64,000 nucleotides of DNA from Diaporthe sp. PMI_573. Lineage: Eukaryota; Ascomycota; Sordariomycetes; Diaporthales; Diaporthaceae. Positions 12,701-24,771 of the stretch are shown one piece after another; positions within the stretch are counted from its first letter, which is position 1; each line of letters begins with the position of its first letter. A program made the translations under genes and the position numbers. The notes under the pieces are model-generated. The model searched no databases and was not told where the DNA came from. It saw only the letters and a program-made list of their open reading frames with translations. Location of the stretch: assembly GCA_021399435.1 (NCBI GenBank), contig JAJTUP010000033.1, positions 434,001-498,000 of the forward strand. The letters are read 5' to 3'.

Positions 12701-15700
12701 TAGCAGTCATCACATGGTGGCAGGAAATACGAGCTGCTTGGGCATCGATGAGCCTCCACGCTGATAACAAAGGGATCTGGGAAACGTTCCTCCACAGCAT
12801 CCTGTGCGAATCAAGAGCCATTCACACTCTACCACAAGTCTTGTGCGACTATGCAAACCTGATCTGTTGTCGTTGATGAGGTCGTATTGTGGTCGCCTTG
12901 TCACTGTCCAAGACTCAGTGAGCACGTCCGAGAAAGCCAATCTGGCGTGTAGGACCGGCGTCTAGGGCCTTGCCCACTCAAAGACCTCATCCTTCTCCCC
13001 CAAGTTGAGGGTACATACTCCTTGAAGAACCCTATACATTTCAGCAGGGAAAAGCCTCATTCGCTTGCCTAGTCTTAGGCTGTGTCGACCTGGTCGCCTT
13101 ACGTTGGGCAGGACCGCAGCGTTGCCCCATCGCCCTACGTGTTTGCGCGTTCGACAGAAGACACGAAGGTGAAACAACTGGATTCTCGTCAGCGAATTCG
13201 ATGAGCACACGTTGTGGTTGCCTACAAGAGGCGGGGTTCTTGTGCTCTCTCGTGACTTGGAATCGTTGGCTCAACGCAAGACAGGCGGAGAAGTCATCAG
13301 GCCTGAACATATCCACAAGGTGAGACGTGTGGGATTGGGCGCCTTCTGGGTGCCAGACGGGGCTGTCGACATTCCCAACAAGTTCCCATGCCACATCAGA
13401 CTTCAAGAGATGTTTCTCCCAGAGGTATTTCGCGCTGTGTGTTGCACTGACGTGGTGTGCGTCCAACAGAAGGAGAGACGAGGCGGTTTCCGAAGATGAC
13501 TGGGCATGGAGAGACCTGTCCTAGTTATCGATGATGCCGGATCTGTACTCCATGGCCACAGATTCTGTTCGAGGCTTACATGAGAAGGTTTAAAGCTGGC
13601 TGCCCCACAGTATCGGACTGTCCTTGGTCAAGCAACCACTGGAGGGATGGCCTAACCAGGCGCGAGTCACGGGGAGGCGTCTGCAACCAGCCCCATTTGA
13701 CCCAACAAGCGCTTATTATTTTGCAGCCACAAGGTGAATGCGTGCCGTACTGTTTCGAGCGAGTCGAACGAAGTCAGCAGCAGCCAGTGCCTGACGTTGA
13801 TGAGCACCGACAGGGGCATTGCTGTGGCCCGGTTCGAGCCGGTTGCATGATCGTACCACGCCCATGCAGCAGACATATAAAGCTCAGGCCTGTGCAAGGT
13901 CTCTCTGTTTTACCATCTCTCCTTCTTCCTACTATGCATTAGCCATATATTTGTGGTCGCTGAATCTGTTGTGGCCCATTCTTTCACTCACTTGCAGAGC
14001 AGCCCTCTTTGGTTTGTCTTGACCTTCCCTTCGTCCGCCGCTTAAACTCTCCAGTATCCTGGTCCTCGCCGCGGTTACTCAGAGTTACTGCCCGATGATA
14101 TTGTGGGTTACCATGATATCCCGAGCCTCAATCTTCCACGTCGTCTCGGTCAAGAGGTCGGTACGTGTGCTGCTTGAGGTTGTGGACCATGCAATATACA
14201 GTATCACCTTGTGTGTCCATCCAGCCAGCTCTTCCCTGTGCCGGGCCCGGTAGGTGCTGAGGTTTAGGGGAAGAACCTTTAACAGCCCTGCATTTGATTC
14301 GAGCTGATTTGAGTGATGGCAAATGCAAGAACAGGCCCATTTCAACCTTTCGCTTCCAATAATGAGGCTGACATGCAGTGTGACCCCTGAGTGCGTCGCT
14401 TCTCAACCACTCTGATCGTTCCCCGTCGCAGTGGACAACGCTAGAGGCCCGCCACCAGCACGGAAAAGGCGTGCACAGCTGCCATCCTGGGCTTGTCTTG
14501 ACAGCGGCAGGCATGCAATGTCCCATTAGGAATCCAAGCAAACCTGGCGCGAATTTGGGCAGAATGGCCCAGATTCGTTGAGGAGTGGGGGTCGTTGAGT
14601 TATTGATATCGTACAACCAGTTTTCATGCCGAATCGGGACAGACACATGTGATGGCGCACAGCTGTCCACGTTTGGGCAAGGTAAGCAGCAAAGTTGAGA
14701 ATTATTATTGATCAGGGGCTGGTTTGATATCCGGCTGAAAATCCAGTCAAAAAAAATACAGTGCACAGTTCTTGCGCTGCAGGCTCCAACAGTGGGTCTT
14801 GGAAACAAGCAGGCCACCGCAATGTGACCGTATTTAGGCCGTTATCCCTCCCCCTCCCCATTCTGGGGGGCCGCCCAGGCCTGTGTCAAACCGCTGGACA
14901 TAAGTTTGTTTATTGGCCCCCGAAATCCACGTTCCTGTCCCAATGAGATCACCTCTTCACAATGCCCCCAAGACTGTGCTCTTGCCAACAAACTTCATTG
15001 TTACACGGATTTGATCACGATATCTCTCAGTCGCGACCAGATTGAGATTGCTTCAGCCATAACGGCACTTTCAAGAGACGCCTTCTACTGTTGGCTCTGG
15101 TGGTGCTGGTCCCACACGCCCAAACTTTGTTCTCCACCCCCCAGCAGTAGGCAACCAGCTTTAGTGGAATTCGAACCAGGTTGGTCTCGCGATGCGCCGA
15201 AACCCCTCATTGTGATCGACCGATAGTCCTGGAATCATCGTCCTCAGCAATGTTTGCGCCGCAGGGAACTTGGCCGGAACTCTTGTCCTACACCCCTGGC
15301 CCTTTTTTCTCTCGCATGTCTGCCTCGTGAGGCAAACCTCGTTCTCCTTCGCTGCCTGGTTTCAACAAAGGACGGCCGGATCAACTTCCGGTAGCAGAAA
15401 GCGTCAACCGTAAGAAGCACACATTCCCCTGATCGGGTCTTCCATTGGGAAAAGATATAACAATCAATTAGTAAATGATACGAGGAAGCGCCATTAATAT
15501 CCAACATTGCGGCTGAAATGTCCAATGCGGAGATGAGCTCTCAGCGAATCAAAGGTGTAAAATGATTGGCTGGGCAACCACATCGCATGGGAGCCAACCG
15601 CCCTCTGGCCCCTGACACCCAGTTGCTGCCTACCAGCCGGGTAATGAGAAGGCCAGCCTAGATTGTCCCACAAATCACACAAGGCTGGCTTCAATGTATC

Positions 15701-15980
15701 TTCCTAGGCAGTGCCCAAGCCATCAAAGGGGCCCTGCACGGGGCTTGCTTTGCAACATATACGCTTGTCTCACAGCTGGGTACTCTGGGATGGCCCCTGG
15801 GTCAAAGGCTGGGTCTCAGATGGTGTTGATCAAGGCAACAGACAACCCGCAGTTGGGCGGTAGTGTATGTGACCCGTATTGCCTGGTAGGCAGACTGATG
15901 CCTTTTCAATGTTTTCGCCGGAATTGGGCCACGATGTAAACGGCCTCGAGTATTGGAGTCCAGAGCGCCTTGGGGCCGTG

Positions 15981-15998
15981 ACACACACACACACACAC
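15981..15998. repeat. AC dinucleotide microsatellite
   Basis: Nine tandem AC units in a non-coding stretch. A short microsatellite with no visible gene context. Confidence 0.9.
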
Positions 15999-18273
15999 GG
16001 CAGTCTTTCAAATGCTCGTCTTGGGCACAAGGAGACACAACAACACAAGACACACGGTAGTCCGGTGTCTGACACCGTGCAACGTTGATAAACGACTTAA
16101 GTGCTCATGTCAAACTGTTGTACAGTCGACAGCACCACGATTTGTCACACACCTTAGCCTCCCTGAATTGCACCTACCGTATGCTCACTTTTCACACCAG
16201 CTGATCATTTTTTAGCACGAGGCAAGTTGGCGCCGGGCTGACGTCCAACAACAAACAATTCGACGTTGCCAATAGATTCAGAGGAGGGGCCTGCCTAACG
16301 CCTGGGGAAGCCCTTTGACCACAAAGACATGCCAGTCCATCGGAGCCACCAACATCCCAACATCAGCGATTGGGCTTGTTGCCTAACGCGCAGTTGACTC
16401 TCTGTCTCCCACGGGATACCTGGTGAACTGTACGCCTGTTTACACACCCATGTAGTTATTTATACAAATGCTCGTCTGGGAGGCACGGCCCCAGCACGCC
16501 CAGCAACCTGGTGGTCAAGTCAGCGGGTGCCTCTTCCCAAGTGGCTTGACGGCACAAAAGGCTGTTTCCATGAAACGAGAAACCAAGGGAAGAAAGTAAG
16601 GCAACTATTTGCCAGCCTCATGGCCAGTTGAGCCGAGCCCCTCTCTATGCCTACCTCCAAGGCTTCCGAGTTGAAACTGTGACACGACTCCAACACAATC
16701 TGCCTTACATTCACCTGTCCACAGATTGATCAGGCAATTGCCAGAAAAACACAATTCGTGACATTGTGCAGATAAGTCGGCACGGAACGGGACAGCCTTG
16801 ATCGCATACTCCTGCCTCATTCGTCTCTTGGCCTGTAAGAAGTCGGACGTCGTCCCACGGTATGGGGGTTCGAGTTCGCCCTGCTGGCTAGCTCTACCAA
16901 GGCCGATTGTCAACGCTCATCTGCAGGGCTCGGGATGAGTCTCTGAGCTCAAGGCCGGTGTTGCATGTTCTGAGTCTATTATTAGCCTTCTCATATATCC
17001 GTGACCAAGGCGGTAAGCATGATTTCCCGAGCCGGTGACGGCGGTGGGTCTTGCCTGCGTGGGATGAGGAACGCCATGGCGTTGCAATGAAACATCAACT
17101 CGAAAATAGACAAAGGATATGGAGATTGGTTTGTTGCCCTAAGGAACTGAATGGCAGCATTGTTTCCCACCGAGATGCGACTACCCATCGGTAAGTAATC
17201 TGGGCAGGTCAAATGGATATCATGCCAGGTCTACCACGAATAGAGTACTTGAGGTCAGACTTGTGTGAGTGACCATGCTCAGAGAACCACCACACAGTAT
17301 CACGGCCGGCTGAGTCCGCTCTTGTTGGCAGGCAGACAGAAAAGCCTGCCGGCAACCATTCTTTCTCGTGCTGCGGGCGTTCATTAGAATGATGCGATGT
17401 GACCCATGGCTTCGGGCGCGGAATAATGGGAACACGGGCGATGCTGGCCGTTTGAATGCCAACAGCGAGGTCCGGGCTGCATGTCAGAAGTGCAACTTAC
17501 AATATGGTTTTCTGCCTTGGGCTCGCGACTTTTGGCCCGTGACCGGAGCCCTGTGGCTTCAAAGGCTTTGGCCGAGGTGGTACCTGCGCAGCCGACTCCA
17601 AGAGTTGTCCATACTTCAGCAGATTATCGTCCTCATCGGTGTCCCGATCAGGTCACCGAGTGCAGAAGGCTATCAAGCCACCACACGCTGAGAAACCACC
17701 AAGTCTTGACCGACGCGGGTGCGATCTTGAACATTCGATCGTACGGGCATGTGATTAATGACTTGCTTGCCGCCGAGTGCCGTACTGGCCTGTGCCGCTA
17801 GGTCGAAAGCTATCTCGGTATCACGAGAACAGAGCACGACGAGAATCAATCAATCTTTCGGCTCCGAAGACTCGCCGCGAGGACCGAGCCGGGGCTTGAT
17901 CTTCAATGCGACGACTTTGAACGACATGGGGTCTCGTGTCCTCCTGTTGGCAGCATCACAGGGAGGAAGTGAAGGCGCGTGGTGGTTTGAAGAGGAGGGG
18001 GGGTTGGTTGGACAATGGTGAAGCTGTTTGGCTGTCTGGACGTAAAGTTGAAGCTCCATGGCCATGCTGCAGCTGGTTCTGGCATTTATTAGAGGCCAAA
18101 AGAGCTCCAGCAGCTATGCCTGCCACTGCAGTGGCAGTTGTGCGGTGACGTGCCGAGGCTCTGCAGTGGGGTCCTGGGCGAGGCCAAACCCCAAGTTGCG
18201 AGTTGGAGTCGACGTTCGAGCCCATGAGGAGCAGCGACTCGAGTTCGCGCTGCCTCGAGCAACAGATAGCGCC

Positions 18274-19230
18274 ATGTCCTCGTTGTCAGTACGGGGCCGC
18301 CCTGCCTCAAGGCTGGCTCAACAAGCCCAATGGCGCATCGCCGTCGGCCGCCATCATAACCTGTCGGCAGCAAGGGCGACATGCCAAGACGAAACCACAT
18401 CGCGACGACCACCAGCTGCCTTCCGAATACCTCCCTGCTCCCGCAGCTTCTCGACCTCGTCGCGACTGCTCCTTGACCGGTGCGCCCGCCAAACACAACC
18501 ACCCTCCTCCGATCCTCCACCACGCCGGGGCCGTCCGGGCCTGATCTCCGCAACGGTATTCATCATCCTAGGCTTCACCCTGGGCACGTTCGCCCGCGCC
18601 GTCGTCTCGCCGCCGCCTCCAATACTCCCAGACACCGAACTAGACAAGTCCCTTACAGCGGACATCCGCTCCGCCGCCGCCCAGCTCCCCGTGGTGAAGC
18701 GCCTCCTCTCGGACCCGGAGTGGTCCGGTTTCCACCACGATGCCTACGAGGGGATCCCAGCCGAGTCGCGCCCCCAGCGCATAACAACGGGCCCCCTGGC
18801 GGGTTCCCGCGGCGTCGGTGCCTACCAGCACGTCTTCCACAACCGCTCCACGGGCGAGGTGGTGTCCGTCGTGTTTCTGGGGCCAGGGACGATAGGCTGG
18901 CCGGGCGTCGTCCACGGCGGCGCCATCGCCACCCTGCTGGACGAGCACTCTGCGCGCGCGGCGCTGAAGGACCTCGCGGGCGGCGGCGTGCTCACCGCCA
19001 ACCTCGACATCGTCTACAAGCGGCCCACGCTTGCGTCCGACTTCTACGTCCTGCGCGCCCGCGCCGTGCCCGAGGAGGCGCTGCCAGCAGGGGAGAGGGG
19101 CAAGAGGGGGAGGAAGGCCTGGGTCGACGCCAGTATCGAGACCGTCGACGGCAAGACGTGCGTCGAGTGCCGCTCGCTGTTTGTGTCGCCCAAGTCGGTG
19201 AGCCTGAGGAGGGTGCCCGAGAACTTCTAG
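18274..19230 (+). CDS. Mitochondrial hot-dog (PaaI-type) thioesterase family protein
   Basis: Intron-free gene of 318 residues. The open frame continues 72 codons upstream, but the ATG at 18274 opens a presequence-like segment rich in Arg and Ser with an RSFSTSSR stretch (residues 57-64) typical of cleaved mitochondrial targeting signals, so I chose it. Residues ~89-111 form one hydrophobic segment, probably a membrane anchor. The C-terminal ~150 residues carry the hot-dog thioesterase signature: a VVHGGAIATLLDE motif (HGG at ~214-216), then a LTANLDIVYKRP strand and a basic insertion. The family hydrolyses acyl-CoA or related thioesters, but the substrate cannot be told from sequence. Its 3' end faces the cry-DASH gene 697 bases away. 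The coding sequence has strong G/C third-position bias, unlike the region upstream. Confidence 0.85.
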   Translation: MSSLSVRGRPASRLAQQAQWRIAVGRHHNLSAARATCQDETTSRRPPAAFRIPPCSRSFSTSSRLLLDRCARQTQPPSSDPPPRRGRPGLISATVFIILGFTLGTFARAVVSPPPPILPDTELDKSLTADIRSAAAQLPVVKRLLSDPEWSGFHHDAYEGIPAESRPQRITTGPLAGSRGVGAYQHVFHNRSTGEVVSVVFLGPGTIGWPGVVHGGAIATLLDEHSARAALKDLAGGGVLTANLDIVYKRPTLASDFYVLRARAVPEEALPAGERGKRGRKAWVDASIETVDGKTCVECRSLFVSPKSVSLRRVPENF

Positions 19231-19927
19231 ACTACGCCCATTTTGAGGGCGGTGGGACGGCGATGGACGTCTCTCCTCGAAAGACGCCGATGTATACAGA
19301 AGGGATTTTACACTTCAGCAAGGAGCTCAGTGCCCAAGAGTGGGCATTCACAAGAGAGATAGAACGGCACCATGCGCTTGAGTAGTCTGGCGCTCGCAAG
19401 GTGCAGTGTTAGAAATTCAGAAGCTGGCGCACACAAATGAAAGGGTAGAGGCACAAAAGAGTGTCTCAATGAAGCATTTGGAAAAGTGAACAAGTGCATG
19501 AGACCCCCTTAGGGGCGAACTCGGCGCATAGTCCGGTTCTCATTGCTTCGGAAGAGCAACAGTGCCCACACATCGCGCCGATGAACCTAGCCCTCCCAGA
19601 GCCCCCAACCATTCTAAGCGGATGATGTGTTTACGTTCCCTCTGTTTCTTTGCTTTCGCTCGACAGCAGCCACACTGCTCCCGAATTCTCATCATCGGCA
19701 CCAACAACCCCCAATGACCAGACTCATCGAACTATTCTAGTTGGGTGGAGAAGGTGAGGTAATGAGAGAAGCATCCTGTGACTGCGCAACTATCATATGC
19801 TCCAATTCATGCAGTACTGTACATTAACATCAGCTATTCCACTCCGCTTGTGCCAGTTGTTTCCCTTTTACATTTACAAAGCGCGCTTCACCATCCAATC
19901 CTACAACCCGGCTTTCCCCCATCTCAC
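19231..19927. other. Convergent 3' intergenic region
   Basis: Separates the stop codons of the thioesterase (plus) and cry-DASH (minus) genes. It should contain both 3' untranslated regions. An open frame that runs through the thioesterase 3' end to 19385 is an out-of-frame shadow of that gene. Nothing else is seen. Confidence 0.6.
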
Positions 19928-22108
19928 TCACGAGGGAGGGCCAGTAGGGTAAGGCGCAGGATATCCGCCTTGGAACCCACCCCTGACGGCCATGTTGTGG
20001 TAAGCGCCACGGCCGAACGAGCCCATCTGTCCATCGACGGGAGGTCCACCAAAATAACCAGGACCGTAGTTAGGGCCGGCGTATTGGCCACGGCCGCGTC
20101 CACTGTAGAAGCCACGGCGTGGGCCACCGTTATTATAACCCCCGCCACGGCCACGATGCGGGGTGCCCCTGGGTCCAGTGCTTCCATCTGAACTTCCTGG
20201 GCCGGCCGGGCCGTTAGACTGGTTTATAGGCCGGCCGTTGCTGTCGAAAGCGCCGGCGCCGGGCTGGCGACGCCAGCCACGCGCACGGTGGAACGGGCGC
20301 TTATTGTTCTTTGGCTTGCCGTCGACCAGGAACTCGATCTGCTTTACCGGGTCCGTGACCATGACGCTGTCCGTCAGGCCTGCCTTCTCAAGCTCCTCGG
20401 CCGATGTCGTCGAGACCTGGAAGACGTTTTCCAGCTTCTCCAGTGGTTTCACCTCTTGCACCCATGTCCTCACATACGTGCCCTCCTTGTCATAGTCGAA
20501 CGCCTGTTTGACCGGGTTGAAGATGCGGGCCTCACCTCTGGGGTCGTTCCCAACGCCTGCGACGTATTGCCAATTTGCCCAGTTGGACGATACGTCGTAG
20601 TCAACCAGCATCATCTCGTACCATTCCGCCCCAAAACGCCAGTCTATTCCCAGATGCTTCGTGAGAAAAGACGCAACATTCTGCCGTGCCCTGTTGGATG
20701 TGTAGCCGGTGTGCAGGAGTTCCCGTTGCGATGCATCGATCAGCCCCATGCCAGTCGTGCCGGTGTTGAACCTTTGAATGATTTTTGCCACCTCCTCTGG
20801 ACTCGGCTTTTGATCCGGGAGGGCGTCCTCCTTGACAGACGACTTCCACTTTGGCCTCTTCGCGCTGGCTTCGCCTTCCCCCTCGTAGCCGCGGTCTCGG
20901 AAACCCTCAATGCGGAACAGTCTGGCTCCGAACTTCATCGTACAAAGCCGCATGTAGTCTCTCCACAGCAATTCGAAGCGTACAGCGCTCGTCCCGTCAT
21001 TCTCGCCGTTTCCGTAGCCATTAGCGTCTTCGTAATCTGGGTCCGTCCCATCCTCGTACTTCAGGAGCTCATGGTGTACTTGTCGGGCTGTGACGCACCC
21101 CTGAGCCAGGAACGCGGACAACTTGGTGCTGAACGTTGATCCCAGCATGCCATTTCGAGTTTCCTTGTAACTATGCATGAGACCGGCCTTGATTAAGTGA
21201 CGTAACCGTTCGGTTCCAGCAGTCTCTCCACCTTGGAACGGATGAGCAGATTCAGCGCCGTCAGGATATGCAGGTACGCCAGATAGGAAGTTCCTGACTG
21301 GGGACAGAATGGCCTCTTCCAAGTCGCCATAGCTCGTCGGTGTAACAAAAGGACCGTGGGGGTCAGGTATATGCGATGGCTCGACCATGGGAGGAAGCTT
21401 CCCACTTTCTGGTTTGGGAAGTGTGGCCCGCGGCCGGGATCTGAGAGGTTCTATGGACTTCCTGTAGGTGGTGAACACATCGGGAATTTCGCTGATAGGC
21501 GTCGCGACATCTCGACTGAAGCATATTGGTCAGCATCGCCGCAGGCACGAGAAGCAAGGTCTGTCTGAGGAAGTTGTTGCAAGATGCGAGAAATTTACTA
21601 ACTCGTCGACATAATATTTCTCGTCTGACCAGAGCTGGAAATCGGTGCCAAGCTTCTTGCAGAGCGCAGAAACTGCCCTCTGGTCTCTGCGCTCTTCAAC
21701 TCCTTCCTCGCCCGTCATCCACACAGCACTAACATTGTCCTGCCGGTCTCGGAAACCGTCCAGCAAGCCTTTGACGACATCGGCGACCAAACCCACGCGA
21801 ATGACCAGTCCGCTACCAACAGACTCAAGGGACTGCTTCAGATCCCACACAGATTGCGAGATGAACTTTGCTCGGTGCGGGCCTGTCCTCCAAACTTTGC
21901 TCACTGCGCTCCTCGCCTCGGGGTAGGGGGAGGAACTGCCCGGTTTGAGGAATCCAGAGACCTCGATCTGCTGTGCTGGGAAGACATAGACCGGTAGGAG
22001 GTGTGTGAAGCCATGATCGCCCTGGGTGGCGAGCTTGTGGAAGATTGGGTTGTCCGAGAGGCGTAAATCATGCCGGAGGATATAGATCAAAATGTTGGAT
22101 TTGGCCAT
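19928..22108 (-). CDS. cry: Cryptochrome DASH with C-terminal RGG-rich extension
   Basis: Two exons (22108-21603 and 21515-19928), 87-base intron with GTTAGT donor, GCTGACC branch site and TTCAG acceptor. The product has 697 residues. The N-terminal photolyase alpha/beta domain begins with an ILIYILRHDLRLSDNPIF stretch typical of antenna-domain strand 1. The splice restores the DRDVATPISEIPDVFTTYRK junction. The FAD-binding domain at ~417-500 has TGMGLIDASQRELLHTGYTS, and then SNRARQNVASFLTKHLGIDW and a WANWQYVAGVGNDPR segment, all diagnostic of the DASH class. From ~residue 570 the tail is Gly/Arg/Pro-rich with repeated RG and RGG, a feature known from the Neurospora cry protein and suggestive of nucleic-acid binding. 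DASH proteins bind FAD and MTHF and repair CPD lesions in single-stranded DNA or act in light responses. Most likely light-regulated, although no promoter element was verified. Confidence 0.95.
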
Positions 22109-23764
22109 GATGCCGGAATGGATGCGACTCCAGTCCTGAGCCTCGAGTCGCTGGAGAAAGAGAGCACTTCCTGTGCCTTTTTAGCGTCAGTCGAAGAGAG
22201 TACAGAAATCCGAAAAGTTTCGGCTTCCCGCTTGAGACAGGTCTGTGAAAAAATAATCAAGGCCACAGTCTAGTTAAAGAGGAAGTAATCAAGTGCTTGG
22301 AAGGCTGAAACATTCGGCAGGTATTCCGGCTAGATGAAGTTCAGACAACATCCGCCTGGGTTGGAGGTTGTATTTGGAATGGTTGTGTCATAGACTCCAA
22401 AATCGGTGCGCAAGCTAGGATGTAGCAGCCAAGCAGAGCGACTCCAGGCGTCAAGTTCCCTCGGGCGAAGGGGCGATGGCGACGTGGAAAAATATTGTTG
22501 CTTTAGGGACGACCCTGTGCGGGAAGGCGGGCGAAAAAGGAGTGTCGAAGCACCACCTGTATCCCGTACGGGTGGCCGAAAGTGGAAGGCAGTTGAGGCT
22601 CAGCACATGTGTCTCGAAGGGGGCCAGCCTCTCGGCATATGACGATGAATGCCAAACCGGAGAGGGAAAGAGCTGGAAATTGAGTTGTTGGATGCGAAAG
22701 AGCTAGGGGAGCGTTCGCTCGCTCGCTCGCTGGGCCGCACACCGCACAGCTTAGCGGCGGGCTGTTGATATCGCCTGGGGTCCTCTCGATGGGGACCCTG
22801 AATTCCTGACAGGACCTCGGGCCCAATTGGAGGGGGCAGTCTGAAAATTTCAGGCACGGAGATCTCTCCAGCTAATGCAACACACTGTACTGTATGCGGC
22901 GCCTCCTGTGATGGGAGTGTGGAGAGGGCCACCCGACGCCTAACCAACAACGTCGATAGACTGATATGTAGTCTAGCAAAGATCGACACGGTCTAGCCTG
23001 AGGGACGAGACAATTCTTGCCATGGACAGCTTTATCAAGAGGCTTAATTGCTATGGTGGCAACCAGTCCGGCTCGATCGACGCGAAAACGAGGGCGGCGA
23101 CGTTGATGCTCTCTAGCTCGGGATCTGAAAAGGTTCCCGGAGACCCAGGGGCAAGTATTATTATGGCCGTTGGGGAGGCCTTGATCCAGAGTTCTGGAAT
23201 TGGGACAGATGCCCTTGTCGGGTAAGAGAGGGCCATTTTGGGCATCATAGGCTTTGATGGGGCGGGCACTGGAGAGGCGAATGGAGGGGGGGGGAGGACT
23301 GTTTCCACAGCAGGCCTGGCGATATCCAGAGGCGGAGGCTGACCTGGAGATCGAGGGCCAGAGAGACGTCGATACTCAGCACCAATACAGACAGCGGTCG
23401 CGCCTTGGTGTCCCCACTTTTTGGTTTTGGTCCCTGACAGACCCCTGCGGGATTACGGTACGTACCGCCCACACATATTACATATATGCAGGTTTGCCAG
23501 CGCTTGATATCTGCAAGATGCGCCTGCTGCACCTACCTGACCAGCCTCATCTGGCCTCTGCCCTACCTGTGCAGTGCGCTTGTGTCGCCCCAGGCCTTGG
23601 CTTTAGCCTCCAGGGTCATCAACTCCCCGTACGAGGACGTGGAGAGAGTTGAATGGCGCCGGGAGGAAGCTTTGTTGGTCAATTCTGCTCACAAGGGGCC
23701 TCCCGGATTCTTGCCCCGTGGTCTGTCCTCGGCACCTTTCGCGGACGGCGGGGCGGGACCACCG

Positions 23765-23828
23765 AGCTTTGGAGCTTTGGAGCTTTGGAGCTTTGGAGCT
23801 TTGGAGCTTTGGAGCTTTGGAGCTTTGG
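23765..23828. repeat. AGCTTTGG octamer array, eight perfect copies
   Basis: Exactly eight tandem identical copies of an eight-base unit, 64 bases in all. Because eight is not a multiple of three and the unit has no stop codon in any frame on either strand, the array is open in all six frames and gives period-eight peptides in overlapping open frames. Those frames are therefore artefacts of the repeat and not evidence for a gene. Confidence 0.95.
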
Positions 23829-24333
23829 ATGCTGGCAGACACCCTCCCGGTGAGTGAGTACGTTGCACAGAACAAGCCTAGTTGCGTGGACTGACATCTA
23901 GACCTGGCGATGCCTACATAGTGCCAGGCCTGGGCCACGTCGCGGGGGTGTGGGCTAATTGCGTGATCGAAGACGGAGCTGAGAGACAAGACGCGGCCCA
24001 GGATGAGACCAAAGATCTCAACCGTGCCCAGTAATTAAAAGCAATGGCAGCTGTGGACTGCCGAACTCCGAGCCATCCAAGGGTCGACGACGTCAGACTC
24101 AGGGACGATCGCGGCACGGTCTCTGCCAACACCTGGACCCCTTGCGGCGCACATACGTAGGTAGCACTGTGACCACACACAACCAGGCAGCCCAAGACCT
24201 GCTTGTCTTTCTCACTTTCTGCATCTGAGCCATATGACCGCACCTGGCTCGATCTCATCGGACTTCTGGATGTCCATCGTGAAGTTATGAGTGCCCATGC
24301 GAATCCTGTGCTGCTGATCCCTGGCCCTCGGGT

Positions 24334-24381
24334 CAGCCCTTGCTTGGGTCAGCCCTTCGTGCAGCCCTTGGAGCAGCCCTT
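24334..24381. repeat. Irregular CAGCCCTT cluster
   Basis: Four copies of CAGCCCTT begin at 24334, 24350, 24362 and 24374, with variable spacers. A short imperfect repeat with no recognised function. Confidence 0.6.
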
Positions 24382-24555
24382 GGGTCATATGTCTGTGCCA
24401 GCTCGTGCACACGCCCCCACGGCACGGTATCTTCCCTTCCCCGTCTGTTCACCCCGCCGAAAGCCTGATCAGTAGGAGCATCAGAAGCCGCACGCATCGA
24501 GCTTCCCCACCCTGCCATCCATCCAGCACCATCCTACCACCCCAGGCAAGATCCG

Positions 24556-24771
24556 ATGCGCAGGAGATACGGTGCATCTCACGCTACACTAGCTTCGCCT
24601 TGGCACAACACCGGGCAGCAGACCTCCAAAACGTGGGCCACCGTTGGTGAACTTGGTGCGTTGTTACTCTCCGAGAAGGGGATCGGGCACGTGCTGGAGA
24701 AAACCTTCCAGAAGCCCCCGCCCATCGCGTTCATGCTGGCCGACATGCCGGCGCGCACCCTCCAGATGATG
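24556..24771 (+). other. Coding-like patch, possible exon of an unidentified gene
   Basis: A 72-codon open stretch whose second half uses mostly G/C third positions and reads like a folded protein (for example GELGALLLSEKGIGHVLEKT followed by a Pro/Met-rich stretch). It ends directly at a GTGCGT splice donor, the same donor used twice by the Est1-type gene. A possible acceptor lies at 24895 and would continue in frame for about 30 basic residues to a stop near 24974. I do not recognise a family with confidence. It could be an orphan gene, a relic exon or chance. Confidence 0.25.

Larger units (their letters stand above)
7394..18273. other. Gene-poor region of about 11 kb
   Basis: No open frame here resembles a known family. 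The longest (8581-9369 plus; 14128-14817 minus) are rich in Cys, Trp and His and overlap equal-sized frames on the other strand, as expected by chance. Visible structure is limited to a GGCGA-type pentamer array at 9721, an AC array at 15981 and one TACCTAGGTA palindrome at 9498. For a Sordariomycete such a long empty stretch is unusual. It may hold non-coding transcripts, orphan genes or an eroded insertion. The small minus-strand frame 12693-12496 has somewhat protein-like composition but no supporting evidence. Confidence 0.45.

Noticed and set aside
13826..13848. GGTTCGAGCC, resembling a tRNA T-arm
   Set aside because: The flanking bases do not form a five-pair T-stem, and no D-arm, anticodon arm or acceptor stem could be fitted.
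14128..14817. 229-codon minus-strand frame
   Set aside because: Rich in Cys, Trp and His with no motif, overlapping other random frames; no splice or codon support.
15168..15185. ATTCGAACCAGG, resembling a minus-strand tRNA B box
   Set aside because: No cloverleaf could be drawn around it on either strand.
15981..15998. AC array as a functional element
   Set aside because: An ordinary microsatellite with no gene context.
18480..19385. 301-codon Arg/Pro-rich frame overlapping the thioesterase
   Set aside because: Out-of-frame reading of the thioesterase, whose HGG motif and presequence are in the chosen frame. The composition is typical of a shadow.
20288..21139. 283-codon open frame on the plus strand inside the cry-DASH gene
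   Set aside because: It is the antisense shadow of a GC-biased exon with clear FAD-domain motifs on the other strand, and it has no family resemblance.
23486..23989. Open frames with repeated SFGALELW or SKAPKLQS peptides on both strands
   Set aside because: Produced entirely by the stop-free AGCTTTGG array, which is open in all frames.
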